A stretch of 64,000 bases of DNA from Brucella daejeonensis. GTDB lineage: Bacteria; Pseudomonadota; Alphaproteobacteria; Rhizobiales; Rhizobiaceae. The stretch lies in the NCBI RefSeq assembly GCF_014199265.1, contig NZ_JACIJG010000006.1, forward strand, positions 62,001 to 126,000, written 5' to 3'. Shown one piece after another: positions 43,869 to 53,112 of the stretch (positions are counted from its first letter, which is position 1; each line of letters starts with the position of its first letter). The translations under genes and the position numbers were made by a program. The notes under the pieces are model-generated. The model was not told the origin of the DNA, did not search any database, and worked only from the letters and a program-made list of their open reading frames with translations.

Positions 43869-44572
43869 CGCGACACCTCATCCTCTTTAGCCGCATCCCT
43901 GGCCGCGAGGATCGCCGCAAGGTTCTGTCGCGTGATCGCGGCCACCGCCGTCGCCTCGTCGTCACCCATCGTCGACCAGCCCATGCGCCGCTTGACCGCC
44001 TCGCGGCCGATACGGAAATAGACGACCTGTCCGAGCAGGGTGAAGATGACGAGCCGTGTGCTTTCACTTTCGGCAGGCTCGCCCGTCGCGATTTCCCAGA
44101 TGGCGCAGAGCCTTTTATGCGTCGGCTCGAACACGCCTGAATAGATGCGGTCGAGCGCCGCCGTCGGATGCGCAAGCTCCCGCAGGAGAAACTGCACGAT
44201 CTCGCCCGATTGCGGCTGCGCCACGATGAAGCGCGACATCCGCTCGACGGCCATGGCAAGCTGCTGCCGCGCCTCTTCCTTCGTCTCGGCGGACGCGCCG
44301 ATCACCGCATAATGGCCAAGCGCCTGACCGGCCACACCCTGTATCGTCTCCACGATATAGTCCGCCGCTGCCAGACGAAGCCCTTCCTTGCCGCCGAAAT
44401 GATAGGCGATGGAGCCTATATTCGCCCTGGCAAGCGCGGCAATCTCGCGCGTCGACGTGGCGTCGAAGCCTTTCGACCCGAAAAGCTGCAATGCCGCATG
44501 AATGAGCGCGGCGCGCGTCTGTTCCACCGAGGGCTGCGGCTGATCCCGCCTGGTATTTTTCGATGTGCTCAT
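43865..44572 (-). CDS. TetR-family regulator (CerR/YbiH-like) of the efflux operon
   Basis: A 235-residue TetR protein. The DNA-binding helix-turn-helix is at about residues 22-65 (TSTREIAALARANIGSIAYHF), with a larger C-terminal domain like that of YbiH/CecR regulators. It is the first gene of the operon TetR-HlyD-ATPase-permease, the same order as E. coli ybiH-ybhGFSR. A long perfect palindrome lies right before its start. Confidence 0.86.
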   Translation of the reverse strand: MSTSKNTRRDQPQPSVEQTRAALIHAALQLFGSKGFDATSTREIAALARANIGSIAYHFGGKEGLRLAAADYIVETIQGVAGQALGHYAVIGASAETKEEARQQLAMAVERMSRFIVAQPQSGEIVQFLLRELAHPTAALDRIYSGVFEPTHKRLCAIWEIATGEPAESESTRLVIFTLLGQVVYFRIGREAVKRRMGWSTMGDDEATAVAAITRQNLAAILAARDAAKEDEVSR

Positions 44573-44579
44573 GGAATGA

Positions 44580-44601
44580 TTTAATCAATCGATTGATTAA
44601 A
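44580..44601. promoter_or_regulatory. Perfect 22-bp palindrome upstream of the TetR gene
   Basis: TTTAATCAATC (44580-44590) is followed directly by its exact reverse complement (44591-44601). It starts 8 bases before the TetR start codon, a typical autorepressor operator. The whole dyad is AT-rich. Confidence 0.72.
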
Positions 44602-44724
44602 TGTCAAGCAATACGAACAACAATGCCTGTTCAGGGAACGGCTCCACTATTCGTTGCGGCTCACGGCGGAATGAACAGCCGCGACCGTTTTTATGGCAGT
44701 GCTGCTTGGCGGGCCGAAGACGTA

Positions 44725-46206
44725 TCAGCCGCGCCTGCCGACATGGCGTCCGACGGCTATCGGGGTCGGCATCTCCTGATGGGAACGGAATATCCGCTCC
44801 AGAGCCTCCCGTATGGCGGGCTTCGCCGCCACGGCCTTGCCTGCCTTGCTGTCGACATGCAGCAGCATCTGCTCGGCGCTGGCGATTTCCGTGTCACCCC
44901 GCCGCAGACTGTGAAACAGATGCGCGCGCTTCTCGTCGCAGGAGAGCAACTGCGTTTCGACATGGAGCGCGTCGCCCGCCTTCGCCTCACCGCGATGCAT
45001 GATATGGGTTTCGACAGTGTAATAGCTGTGGCCGGATTGCAGATAGGCTTCGTCCACGCCGATATGAGCCAGAAACCGGTCCGTCGCCTGCCCGAACACG
45101 TCGAGATAGCGATGTTCGGTCATGTGTCCGTTATAGTCGATCCATTCCGGGATCACGCGCACGTCCAGAAGGCGCAACGCGCCGGAACCAGCCCCTGCCG
45201 TCCCGCCCGCCCTGTCGAGCCGTGCCGCATAGGCATTGAGGAGCGCGCCCGCACCCCATCCCTTGCCCTGTTGCTGATGCGCGAGCGCGCGGATGATCGC
45301 CACCAGATTCTCGTCGCGAATCCGTTCCAGATCGCGAATTGAAAGCCCTTCATTCTGCGCGTCCGACTGGTCGGCGATGCGGCCAATCAGGGCATCGTCA
45401 AGCTCCGGCACGTCCGTCAGTTTGGTCCAGGGCCATTGCAGCGCCGGGCCGAACTGGGCGAGGAAATGGCGCATACCAGCCGGGCCGCCCGCAATGCGAT
45501 AGGTCTGGAACAGGCCCATCTGCGCCCATCGCAGCCCGAACGAATAGCGGATGATGTCATCGATCTGCTCCACCGTGGCGATGCCGTCGCGCACGAGCCA
45601 CAGGGCCTCGCGCCACAGCGCCTCCAGAAGACGGTCGCCGACAAAGGCGTCGATCTCCTTTTCCAGCACCACCGGCTCCATGCCGGTCTGGCGATAGAGC
45701 GCGGAAGCGCTTTCAATCGTTCCGGCAGCAGTCTTTTCGCCGGGGACCAGTTCCACCAGCGGCAACAAATAGACGGGGTTGTAGGGATGGGCGATCAGCA
45801 GCCGTTCGGGATGGCGTAGCCCCGCCTGCAACCTGCTTGGCAGAAAGCCGGACGTCGATGAAGCAATCAGCGCGTCGGCGGCCGAATGCGCCTCGATCTC
45901 CGCCATCACGGCAAGCTTCAGGTCGAGGCGTTCGGGCACGCTTTCCTGAATAAGCACCGCGCCTTCGACCGCTTCCGCCAGCGACGCGGCAAAGGAGAGC
46001 TTGCCTTCCTGCGGCAGACGCGCCGTCGTCAGCGCCGCGAGCGCGCGCCGCGCATTGTCGAGAATATGTTCCGTCGTCGCCTTCGCATCCGATGACGGAT
46101 CGTAGACCGCGACATTGAAGCCGTTGAGGAGGAAACGCGCGGCCCAGCCGCTGCCGATAACGCCGCTGCCGATACAGGCGATTTTCCGGGAAGAATGGCC
46201 GTTCAT
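44725..46206 (-). CDS. cdhA: Carnitine 3-dehydrogenase fused to betainyl-CoA thioesterase
   Basis: A 493-residue fusion. Residues about 1-320 form a 3-hydroxyacyl-CoA-dehydrogenase-like carnitine dehydrogenase with the NAD motif GSGVIGSGWA and the HPYNPVYLLPLVE segment. Residues about 350-480 are a hot-dog thioesterase (VIPEWIDYNGHMTEHRYL) matching the CdhB role. In Pseudomonas these are separate genes. The ATG at 46206 is preferred to a GTG at 46215 that overlaps the upstream stop. It oxidises L-carnitine to 3-dehydrocarnitine and releases glycine betaine from its CoA thioester. Confidence 0.85.
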   Translation of the reverse strand: MNGHSSRKIACIGSGVIGSGWAARFLLNGFNVAVYDPSSDAKATTEHILDNARRALAALTTARLPQEGKLSFAASLAEAVEGAVLIQESVPERLDLKLAVMAEIEAHSAADALIASSTSGFLPSRLQAGLRHPERLLIAHPYNPVYLLPLVELVPGEKTAAGTIESASALYRQTGMEPVVLEKEIDAFVGDRLLEALWREALWLVRDGIATVEQIDDIIRYSFGLRWAQMGLFQTYRIAGGPAGMRHFLAQFGPALQWPWTKLTDVPELDDALIGRIADQSDAQNEGLSIRDLERIRDENLVAIIRALAHQQQGKGWGAGALLNAYAARLDRAGGTAGAGSGALRLLDVRVIPEWIDYNGHMTEHRYLDVFGQATDRFLAHIGVDEAYLQSGHSYYTVETHIMHRGEAKAGDALHVETQLLSCDEKRAHLFHSLRRGDTEIASAEQMLLHVDSKAGKAVAAKPAIREALERIFRSHQEMPTPIAVGRHVGRRG

Positions 46207-46211
46207 GATTA

Positions 46212-47117
46212 TCACCAGCGCTTCGTGAGCTTGAGTTTTTCGCGGACTTCGGCGGGCGTCAGAACCTTGGCGCCCATGTTGACGGCGATGGTCCGGGCCC
46301 GTTCGACCAGATCGCCATTCGATGCCAGAACGCCCTTGTCGAGCCAGATATTGTCTTCAAGCCCCACGCGGATATTGCCGCCTGCAAGCACTGCGAGCGC
46401 CGCATAGGGCAACTGGTTGCGGCCGATGGAGAAGGCCGAGAAAATCCAGTTTTCCGGCAGATTGTGGAGGATGGAAACCAGCGTCGCAAGATCATCGGGC
46501 GCGCCCCACGGAATACCCATGCAAAGCTGCACCAGAACCGGATCGTCAAGCAGGCCCTGCTGCTGGAGCCACTGGGCGAGCGGCAGATGGCCGGTATCGA
46601 AAATCTCGATTTCCGGGCGCACGCCGAGCCGCTTTATCTGCGCCGCCATTTCCTTGAGCATGGCGGGCGTGTTGGTCATCACATAATCGCCTTCACCGAA
46701 ATTCATCGTACCGCAATCGAGCGTGCAGATTTCCGGCAGGAGTTCCGCCACATGGGCAAGCCGTTCGGTGGCGCCCGCCATGTCGGTCTTCGCAGCGTCG
46801 GGCGGCAGCGGCGCTTCAGCGGAGCCGAGAACGAGATCGCCGCCGACGCCAGCCGTCAGGTTCAAAACGATATCGATACCGGATGCGCGGATATGATCCA
46901 CCACCTCACGGAAAAGCCCCAGCTCGCGTGATGGCTCGCCGGTTTCGGGATCGCGCACATGGATATGGGCGATTGCGGCACCCGCCGCAGCACTTTCAAT
47001 CGCCGCATCCGCGATCTGGCGCGGCGTGACCGGCACCTTGTTCGAGCGGTCGGTGGTCGCTCCAGCTCCTGTCACGGCAGCGGTGATGAATATTTCCCGG
47101 GATGGTTTCAAAGGCAT
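46212..47117 (-). CDS. cdhC: Dehydrocarnitine cleavage enzyme CdhC (BKACE family)
   Basis: A 301-residue protein of the beta-keto acid cleavage (DUF849) family. Metal-binding histidines are visible in AHIHVRDPETGEPS. It uses acetyl-CoA to split 3-dehydrocarnitine into betainyl-CoA and acetoacetate. It is the first gene of the pair and runs 6 bases into the fused dehydrogenase-thioesterase, which performs the steps before and after it. Confidence 0.87.
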   Translation of the reverse strand: MPLKPSREIFITAAVTGAGATTDRSNKVPVTPRQIADAAIESAAAGAAIAHIHVRDPETGEPSRELGLFREVVDHIRASGIDIVLNLTAGVGGDLVLGSAEAPLPPDAAKTDMAGATERLAHVAELLPEICTLDCGTMNFGEGDYVMTNTPAMLKEMAAQIKRLGVRPEIEIFDTGHLPLAQWLQQQGLLDDPVLVQLCMGIPWGAPDDLATLVSILHNLPENWIFSAFSIGRNQLPYAALAVLAGGNIRVGLEDNIWLDKGVLASNGDLVERARTIAVNMGAKVLTPAEVREKLKLTKRW

Positions 47118-47248
47118 GACTGTTTCCCTCTGGCCGATTCCGGCTCAGGCACCTGCCGCCGGAAATGCTCTTGTTTTAACAAGCTTGACAGGTCGCGATT
47201 TGCCGGGATTATCATTTTACGAAATCTATTTGGCGAAGAGCGAAACCC

Positions 47249-48202
47249 ATGGTGTTTGAACCTTCCGACGACGAGTTGAGCGTTACCCTGCTTGTCCTGC
47301 CCGACTGCTCGCTCATGTCGCTGGCGGCGACGCTCGACCCGATGCGCGGCGCCAATCGCGTCACCGGGCGCTCGCTCTACCGCTGGCGCGTCGTATCGCC
47401 CGACGGCAGCGACCCCGTCACGTCGAGCGGCCTCAGGGTTTCGGCGGACGGAAAATTCGACGCGGGCGCGCAGGATATTCTCATTATCGTCAGCGCCTTC
47501 CACGCGCTCGAACATGCGACGCCGGGGCTTCTCGCCATGTTGCGCCGCGCCGCCCGACAGTCGAAACTCGTGGTCGGCGTGGAGGCCGGATCATGGGTCC
47601 TAGCGAAGGCGGGGCTGCTGAACGGGCGCAGGGCGACCACCCACTGGGAGGACCTTGAAGCCTTTTCGCAGCGCTTCCCGGAAACCGAAACCCAGTCGGA
47701 TCGCTGGGTGCGCGACGGCGTTTTTCTCACTACGGGCGGGGCTGCTCCGGCGCTCGACATGATGCTGGCGCTCATCCGCGCCCGGCATGGCTATTCCATC
47801 GCGCTGGACGTGGCGAGCCTTTATATTTACGATGAGGTGAAACAGGCTTCGGACGCGCAGCCGCTGGTCTCCCTCGGGCGGTTGCTCAACCGCGAGCCAC
47901 GGCTGGCCGAAGCGATCAAGATCATGGAAACGCACATAGACCGGCCCATCCCGGTGTCGGGCATTGCCCGCAAGCTGGGGCTTTCCACGCGCAGCCTCGA
48001 ACTGCTCTTCGCCGATGCGATAGGCCAGTCGCCGGGCAGCTACTATCTCTCGCTGCGACTGAAAGCTGCCCGGCGGCTGATCCTCGATACGCATCTTTCC
48101 ATGGCGGACACGGCGGAACAGACCGGCTTTTCGTCGATCAGTTCGCTGTCGCGCGCCTTCAAGCGGCATTTCGGCCAGTCGCCGAGCAAGCTGCGGCAAT
48201 AA
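47249..48202 (+). CDS. cdhR: GlxA/CdhR-type AraC-family regulator
   Basis: A 317-residue protein. Residues about 8-180 form a class I glutamine-amidotransferase-like sensor domain, and residues about 215-317 an AraC helix-turn-helix pair ending in TAEQTGFSSISSLSRAFKRHFGQSPSKLR (key residues GFSSIS and FGQSP). CdhR activates carnitine catabolism genes in Pseudomonas. It is divergent from cdhC with a 131-base control region. Confidence 0.82.
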   Translation: MVFEPSDDELSVTLLVLPDCSLMSLAATLDPMRGANRVTGRSLYRWRVVSPDGSDPVTSSGLRVSADGKFDAGAQDILIIVSAFHALEHATPGLLAMLRRAARQSKLVVGVEAGSWVLAKAGLLNGRRATTHWEDLEAFSQRFPETETQSDRWVRDGVFLTTGGAAPALDMMLALIRARHGYSIALDVASLYIYDEVKQASDAQPLVSLGRLLNREPRLAEAIKIMETHIDRPIPVSGIARKLGLSTRSLELLFADAIGQSPGSYYLSLRLKAARRLILDTHLSMADTAEQTGFSSISSLSRAFKRHFGQSPSKLRQ

Positions 48203-48217
48203 CGGGAGGCGGGGCGC

Positions 48218-49153
48218 CTACAGCCCCAGCCCGGATTTCACTTCCGCAAGCGCGGGCTTGCCGTCGAAAGTGGTCACGCCGTCGAGCCATGCGTCGAGCT
48301 GCGTCGGGTTTTCCTTGATCCATTTGGCGACGGCGTCCTTTGCTTCCATGCCATCATTGAGGATCATGTTCATCATCGTGCTTTCCATCTCCGTGTTGAA
48401 CTTCAGGTTCGACAGGAAGCGCGCGACATTCGGGCAGTCCGCCGCATAGCCCTTGCGCGTCAGGGTCTCGACCGTCGCCGCGCCGTCATCCGGCCCGAAC
48501 AGATTGTCGCCGTTCTGGAGATAGGTGAGCTTGTAGCGGATATTCATGGGATGCGGGGTCCATGCGAAGAACACGACCGGCTCTTCCTTGCGCACGGCAT
48601 TCTGGACCTGTGAAAGCATCGCCTGTTCGCTCGATTCCGCGAGCTGGAAATCCTTCAGGCCGAAATTGTCCTTTTCGATCATCGACTGGATCGTGGCGTT
48701 GGCGCTGCTGCCTGCCTCGATGCCGTAGATCTTGCCGCCAAGCTCGTCCTTGAACTTCGCGATATCGGCATAGGTCTTGATGCCGAGGTCCTTGCCGGTC
48801 GCCGCAAGGCCGATCCTTGCGCCTTCGAGATTGACGCCCGCCTGTTCGACGGATTTTTTGTCCAGATAGGGTTTGCGCGCTTCTTCCTGAAGCGGCATCC
48901 AGTTGCCGAGGAAAATATCGATCTGCCCGTTTTCCAGCGACTGGAACGTGACCGGAACCGAAAGAATGGTCGTTTGCGGCTGATATCCGGCCTTTTCGAG
49001 CAGCAGCGAAGCAAGCGCGGTCGTTGCGGTAATGTCGGTCCATCCGACATCGGAGAATTTCGGCGCTTTGCAGTTCTCGCCCTCGGCGGCATTCGCCTGC
49101 ACGCTGGCGAGGCAGGCTGCGCTTGCCGCGAGCAACAGAAATAGACGTTTCAT
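48218..49153 (-). CDS. caiX: Carnitine/betaine substrate-binding protein CaiX
   Basis: A 311-residue periplasmic protein with a signal peptide ending VQANA near residue 22. The body is of the OpuAC/ProX type, with tryptophans in VGWTDIT, GNWMPLQE and FAWTPHP likely forming the quaternary-ammonium cage. No permease or ATPase lies nearby; in Pseudomonas CaiX shares the choline transporter. The ATG at 49153 follows GGGGAGAAGG. Confidence 0.83.
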   Translation of the reverse strand: MKRLFLLLAASAACLASVQANAAEGENCKAPKFSDVGWTDITATTALASLLLEKAGYQPQTTILSVPVTFQSLENGQIDIFLGNWMPLQEEARKPYLDKKSVEQAGVNLEGARIGLAATGKDLGIKTYADIAKFKDELGGKIYGIEAGSSANATIQSMIEKDNFGLKDFQLAESSEQAMLSQVQNAVRKEEPVVFFAWTPHPMNIRYKLTYLQNGDNLFGPDDGAATVETLTRKGYAADCPNVARFLSNLKFNTEMESTMMNMILNDGMEAKDAVAKWIKENPTQLDAWLDGVTTFDGKPALAEVKSGLGL

Positions 49154-49301
49154 TTCCTTCTCCCCTTTGTTTATTGCAGACCGCATGATAGGGAAAACAG
49201 GAAACTCCTATTCGCAATTTACGCAATTATATTGGCATTTTGCGTAAGCCGAAGCCAATGAATGGCCCCGTCATCTTCGGTCCGGCACGCGGAAAAGCGC
49301 T

Positions 49302-49700
49302 TCACGCCCCGCCATATTGCGCATCGCTGACATGCTCCATCCACTCCACGACCTTGCCGTCGAGCTGTTCCTGAATGGCGATATGGGTCATGGCGTTATC
49401 GGGCGACGCGCCGTGCCAGTGTTTTTCGCCCGGTTCGAACCAGACGACGTCGCCGGGGCGAATTTCCTCGACCGGACCGCCTTCGCGCTGCACCAGACCG
49501 AGGCCCGCCGTCACGATCAATGTCTGTCCGAGCGGATGCGTATGCCAGGCGGTGCGCGCGCCCGGCTCGAAAGTCACGGTCGCGGCCGCAGCGCGCCGGG
49601 CCTCATTGGGGGAGAACAGCGGATCGATGCGGACATTGCCCGTAAACCAATCGGCTGGCCCCTTGCCCGAAGGATCGGTTCCGTTTCGCTTGATATCCAT
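49302..49700 (-). CDS. Cupin-domain protein
   Basis: A 132-residue single-domain cupin. Motif 1 ([14 protein letters not shown]) and motif 2 ([16 protein letters not shown]) carry the metal-binding histidines and glutamate. Relatives include small carboxymuconolactone-linked and quercetinase-like cupins. The ATG at 49700 gives the usual family length. It lies alone between caiX and a RIME-like repeat, with no clear partner. Confidence 0.8.
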   Translation of the reverse strand: MDIKRNGTDPSGKGPADWFTGNVRIDPLFSPNEARRAAAATVTFEPGARTAWHTHPLGQTLIVTAGLGLVQREGGPVEEIRPGDVVWFEPGEKHWHGASPDNAMTHIAIQEQLDGKVVEWMEHVSDAQYGGA

Positions 49701-49737
49701 GAGGCATCCCTTTCCAGCTCGGTGGCAATGCAACATA

Positions 49738-49797
49738 GAGCGCATCCCGAAAAGTGTGAAACGGTTTTCGGATAAGATGCGCGTCAAAACAAGAAGA
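49738..49797. repeat. RIME-like palindromic repeat upstream of the cupin gene
   Basis: GCGCATCCCGAAAAGTGTGA followed by CGGTTTTCGG and GATGCGC. It is nearly the exact reverse complement of the second half of the repeat at 20676-20776, so it is a shorter copy in the opposite orientation. Confidence 0.7.
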
Positions 49798-49814
49798 TCG
49801 ACGTCGGCGAAAGA

Positions 49815-51542
49815 TCAGCGCCTTTTCGCGGGCTGGGCCTGCAAGATCATATTATGCCGTTTTTCAAGCTCGGCCTCGACCGCCTCGATTTCCTGCGCCT
49901 TGCGGCCCTCGTCCCAGCCAAGCTCCCGCGCCAGAATATCGGCGATTGCGGCCAGATTGCCGTTGGTCAGCGCCCCGTCGATTGCAAGCGTGGTGCGCCG
50001 CAGAACCACATCGGCCAGATGCACGACAAGCTCGTTGCGGGCGATCCACGCGATCTCGGTCGTGCTGACCGTATCGGTATCGGGCAGCGTCGTGACGCCT
50101 GTTGCCGCCTCCTCGCCCATGATCGGCAGGGCCGTGGTGCCGTAGCGCCGCAAAAGCGTTTCGACACGCGCGGCGGACAGTCGGGTTTGCGAAGCGTATT
50201 TCGTCACCCATGCCTTGCGCGCCATGTCATCCGAAGGACAGTCCCTGCCGCCGCCAATGGCAAGGTTGCGCGTCGATTTGACCCGCGCCCGCCCGAAGCG
50301 GTCGAGAACCTTGTCGGCCACTTCCTCGGCAAAGCCGCGGAAGGTCGTCCATTTGCCGCCGACGAGCGAAATGATCGCGAAAGGGCGGTCCGCTTCGGGC
50401 TCGATGACCGGCGCGGAGTGGTCGCGGCTGATAAGCCCCGGTTCGGAGGCATTGGAAGCCGGAAGCGGACGGATGCCGCTATAGCTGTAGACGATCTGGC
50501 TGCGGTCGAATTGCAGGCCCGGCAAGAGCGAGCGCAGGCTGTCGATGAAATAATCCGTTTCAGGATCGTCGCAGCGCACATTGTCCGGGTCGTCTGACGG
50601 AATATCAGTGGAGCCGACCAGCGCCAGACCGTGATAATCGTAGACGAGACAGATGCGCCCGTCGTCGGCCTCGAAATAGATCATGCGGCCGTTGAGGCTT
50701 TCCACCAGCCTGGGGTGGTCGAGCAGGATATGCGAGCCCTTGGTGCCGCCGATCATTTTCGTCTCTTTGCCGAGCGCTGCGTTCACACGGTCGATCCATG
50801 GCCCGGCGGCATTGACGACGATCTTCGGCCTGACCGCGAATTTCGCGCCGTCCGGCCCCTCGAAGCCGACCACGCCGTTTGCGACGAAAGCAAGCGTCGT
50901 GAAATTGACGGCGGCGCTTTTCGGATTGGCGCACAGCCCGTCGCTGACAAGCTCATAGACCAGACGTTCCGGCTGGCTGACCTTCGCGTCGTGATAAATG
51001 CCGCCCGCCACGATGGAAGGCGTGATATAGGGCATTTCCCTTACCGCCGTGTTTCTCAGCAGGAAACGATGGCGCGGCATGACGCGCTCGCGCGCGCCGA
51101 AATAATCGTAAAGCGCAAGGCCGATCTTGATGAGCACGGCGCCGCGGCTGCGCGGCGCGGTCGTCGATCCGAACAGCGTACGCAGCGCCGCCGTGATGCC
51201 CTTGCCCCACGAAAAGACCGGAATGAAAGTGGGCAGCGGTTCGACATTGTGCGGCGCGTTCTTCAGCAGGAGATTGCGCTCCAGCGTCGATTGCGCCACA
51301 AGGCCGAATTCGCCGGTTTCCAGATATTTCAGCCCGCCATGGATGAGCCGGGAGGGCGCGGAACTGGTGCCGGAGCCGAAATCCGCCTTGTCCACGATCA
51401 GGCAGTTCACGCCCTGCTCGCAAAGGTCGCGATAAAGCCCTGCCCCGTTGACGCCCGCACCGAGGATGAGCACCTCCACGCCCTCGGCCTCAAGCAGCCC
51501 GATGCGCTTCTTCATGTCGGCATGACTTACGAAATCGTTCAT
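49815..51542 (-). CDS. GlpD-like FAD-dependent polyol-phosphate dehydrogenase
   Basis: A 575-residue protein, longer than the GlpD at 4643-6142 and from another subgroup. The FAD motif GAGVNGAGLYRD is at about residues 27-38, followed by SRLIHGGLKYLETGEF and YSYSGIRPLPASN. It follows an FGGY kinase gene by 39 bases, so it probably oxidises the phosphorylated polyol the kinase makes. Glycerol 3-phosphate is one option, but glpD is already present elsewhere. Confidence 0.8.
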   Translation of the reverse strand: MNDFVSHADMKKRIGLLEAEGVEVLILGAGVNGAGLYRDLCEQGVNCLIVDKADFGSGTSSAPSRLIHGGLKYLETGEFGLVAQSTLERNLLLKNAPHNVEPLPTFIPVFSWGKGITAALRTLFGSTTAPRSRGAVLIKIGLALYDYFGARERVMPRHRFLLRNTAVREMPYITPSIVAGGIYHDAKVSQPERLVYELVSDGLCANPKSAAVNFTTLAFVANGVVGFEGPDGAKFAVRPKIVVNAAGPWIDRVNAALGKETKMIGGTKGSHILLDHPRLVESLNGRMIYFEADDGRICLVYDYHGLALVGSTDIPSDDPDNVRCDDPETDYFIDSLRSLLPGLQFDRSQIVYSYSGIRPLPASNASEPGLISRDHSAPVIEPEADRPFAIISLVGGKWTTFRGFAEEVADKVLDRFGRARVKSTRNLAIGGGRDCPSDDMARKAWVTKYASQTRLSAARVETLLRRYGTTALPIMGEEAATGVTTLPDTDTVSTTEIAWIARNELVVHLADVVLRRTTLAIDGALTNGNLAAIADILARELGWDEGRKAQEIEAVEAELEKRHNMILQAQPAKRR

Positions 51543-51581
51543 TTCAGTGTCTCTTTGAGGCGCGGGACACGCCCTTTCATG

Positions 51582-53096
51582 TCAATCCTTGAGGGCTTCG
51601 ATCTTCGGCCAGAGAGGACCGAGCGCCGAGGCAATCTCCCTGAACAGCCCATAGCGCTTCTCATAGAGCGCGCTGCGCTCACGATCCGGCTCGTAAGCGC
51701 GGGCGATGGCGTCGAGATCGCGCGGGTCGCCATAGACATCGGCGAAAACGCCCGCCCCCTTGCCCGCGCATAGCGCCGCCCCCCAGGCGGCGGCCTCGTC
51801 CGTATCGGTGACGGTAACGGGCATCCCCAGCACATTGGCGAACATCTGCGCGAAAGCCGGGCTGCGCGACACGCCGCCGGTCAGCCGCGCGGCAGAGATC
51901 GCGAAACCGTCCTTCAGATGGTCCACATGGATGCGATGGTTGAAGGCGATGCCTTCCCAGACGGCGCGCAGCATGTCGCCGCGATCCTGCCAGCCGCGCA
52001 GGCCGAAAAAGGCCCCGCTCGCCATCGCCCCATAGGGCGAACCGAACAGATAGGGATGGAACAGCGCCGTCGAGGGCCTTGCCAGCGCCGCGTCGATTTC
52101 CGGGCGCAGCATGTCATGGATCGAGCGCCCCGTCTCCTCGGCCTCACGGCGTTCCGCCGGGCAAAGCTGGTCGAGAAACCAGTCGTAATTGGCCGTCGAT
52201 GCGGGCGAGATCGACATATTGTTCCATTCGCCGGGCGCGATGCCGTTGCGGCAAAACCAGCTTCTGTCCACGCGCGGCTCGCGGGAAAGCGTCTCGTTGA
52301 TCGAATAGGTTCCGGCCACGACCGCGACCGTGCCTGTCTTCAACCCGCCGACGCCGAGCGCGGAAGCCGTCACGTCATGCAGCCCGCCGACAACGGGCGT
52401 ACCGGCGACGAGGCCCGTGCGCTCAGCGCATTGCGCCGAAACGCCACCGACGATCTCGTCCGAGCGCGACATGGGCGGAAGGGCGTCCCAAAGCTCGTCC
52501 AGCCCGAACAAGGCAAGCGCCTCGCGCGAATAATCCTGCGTGTTCACATCGGTAAAGGAGGTCGAGGCCTCGGTGCGATCCGTGCCGACCGCGCCGGTGA
52601 GGCAGAAGCGCAGCCAGTCCTTGCAGGCGATCACATGCGCGATGCGGCCATAGCGTTCCGGCTCGTTCTGCTTCACCCATGCCAGAATGGCCGAAGGGGC
52701 CGATGCGTGCGGCAGTTGCCCGGTAACGGCAATGGCGCGGTCCGCGACGGGACTGCCGACCCAGCGCTCCGCCACATCGACGGCACGGCTGTCGAGCGAC
52801 AATATGCCTGCGCCGAGCGGACGGCGATCCCTGTCCAGCATATAAATGCCGTCGCCATGGGCCGTGGTGGCGATCGCCAGAATATCGGAAGCCGGGCGCC
52901 CGCTTTTTGCGATGGCTTCGGCAATCGCATCGGCGGTCGCGTTCCAGAACGCGTCCATGTCGCGCTCGACATGGCGTGGGTGCGGGAACGATTGCGCCAC
53001 GCGGCGGCGCGCGACGGCAAGCGGCGTTCCGTCAATATCGAACAGGACGGCCTTGGTGACGGTCAGTCCGCTGTCGATTCCGAGCAGAGAAGGCAT
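51582..53096 (-). CDS. FGGY-family carbohydrate kinase
   Basis: A 504-residue kinase. The N-terminal phosphate loop is GIDSGLTVTKAVLFD, and the C-terminal FGGY signature region reads ARLTGGVSRSPAFAQMFANV (20 residues). It phosphorylates a polyol or sugar, unidentified. It lies 16 bases after the DeoR gene and before the GlpD-like gene, forming a regulator-kinase-dehydrogenase operon next to the erythritol transporter. Confidence 0.84.
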   Translation of the reverse strand: MPSLLGIDSGLTVTKAVLFDIDGTPLAVARRRVAQSFPHPRHVERDMDAFWNATADAIAEAIAKSGRPASDILAIATTAHGDGIYMLDRDRRPLGAGILSLDSRAVDVAERWVGSPVADRAIAVTGQLPHASAPSAILAWVKQNEPERYGRIAHVIACKDWLRFCLTGAVGTDRTEASTSFTDVNTQDYSREALALFGLDELWDALPPMSRSDEIVGGVSAQCAERTGLVAGTPVVGGLHDVTASALGVGGLKTGTVAVVAGTYSINETLSREPRVDRSWFCRNGIAPGEWNNMSISPASTANYDWFLDQLCPAERREAEETGRSIHDMLRPEIDAALARPSTALFHPYLFGSPYGAMASGAFFGLRGWQDRGDMLRAVWEGIAFNHRIHVDHLKDGFAISAARLTGGVSRSPAFAQMFANVLGMPVTVTDTDEAAAWGAALCAGKGAGVFADVYGDPRDLDAIARAYEPDRERSALYEKRYGLFREIASALGPLWPKIEALKD

Positions 53097-53112
53097 GAAT
53101 TCTATTCCCGAC

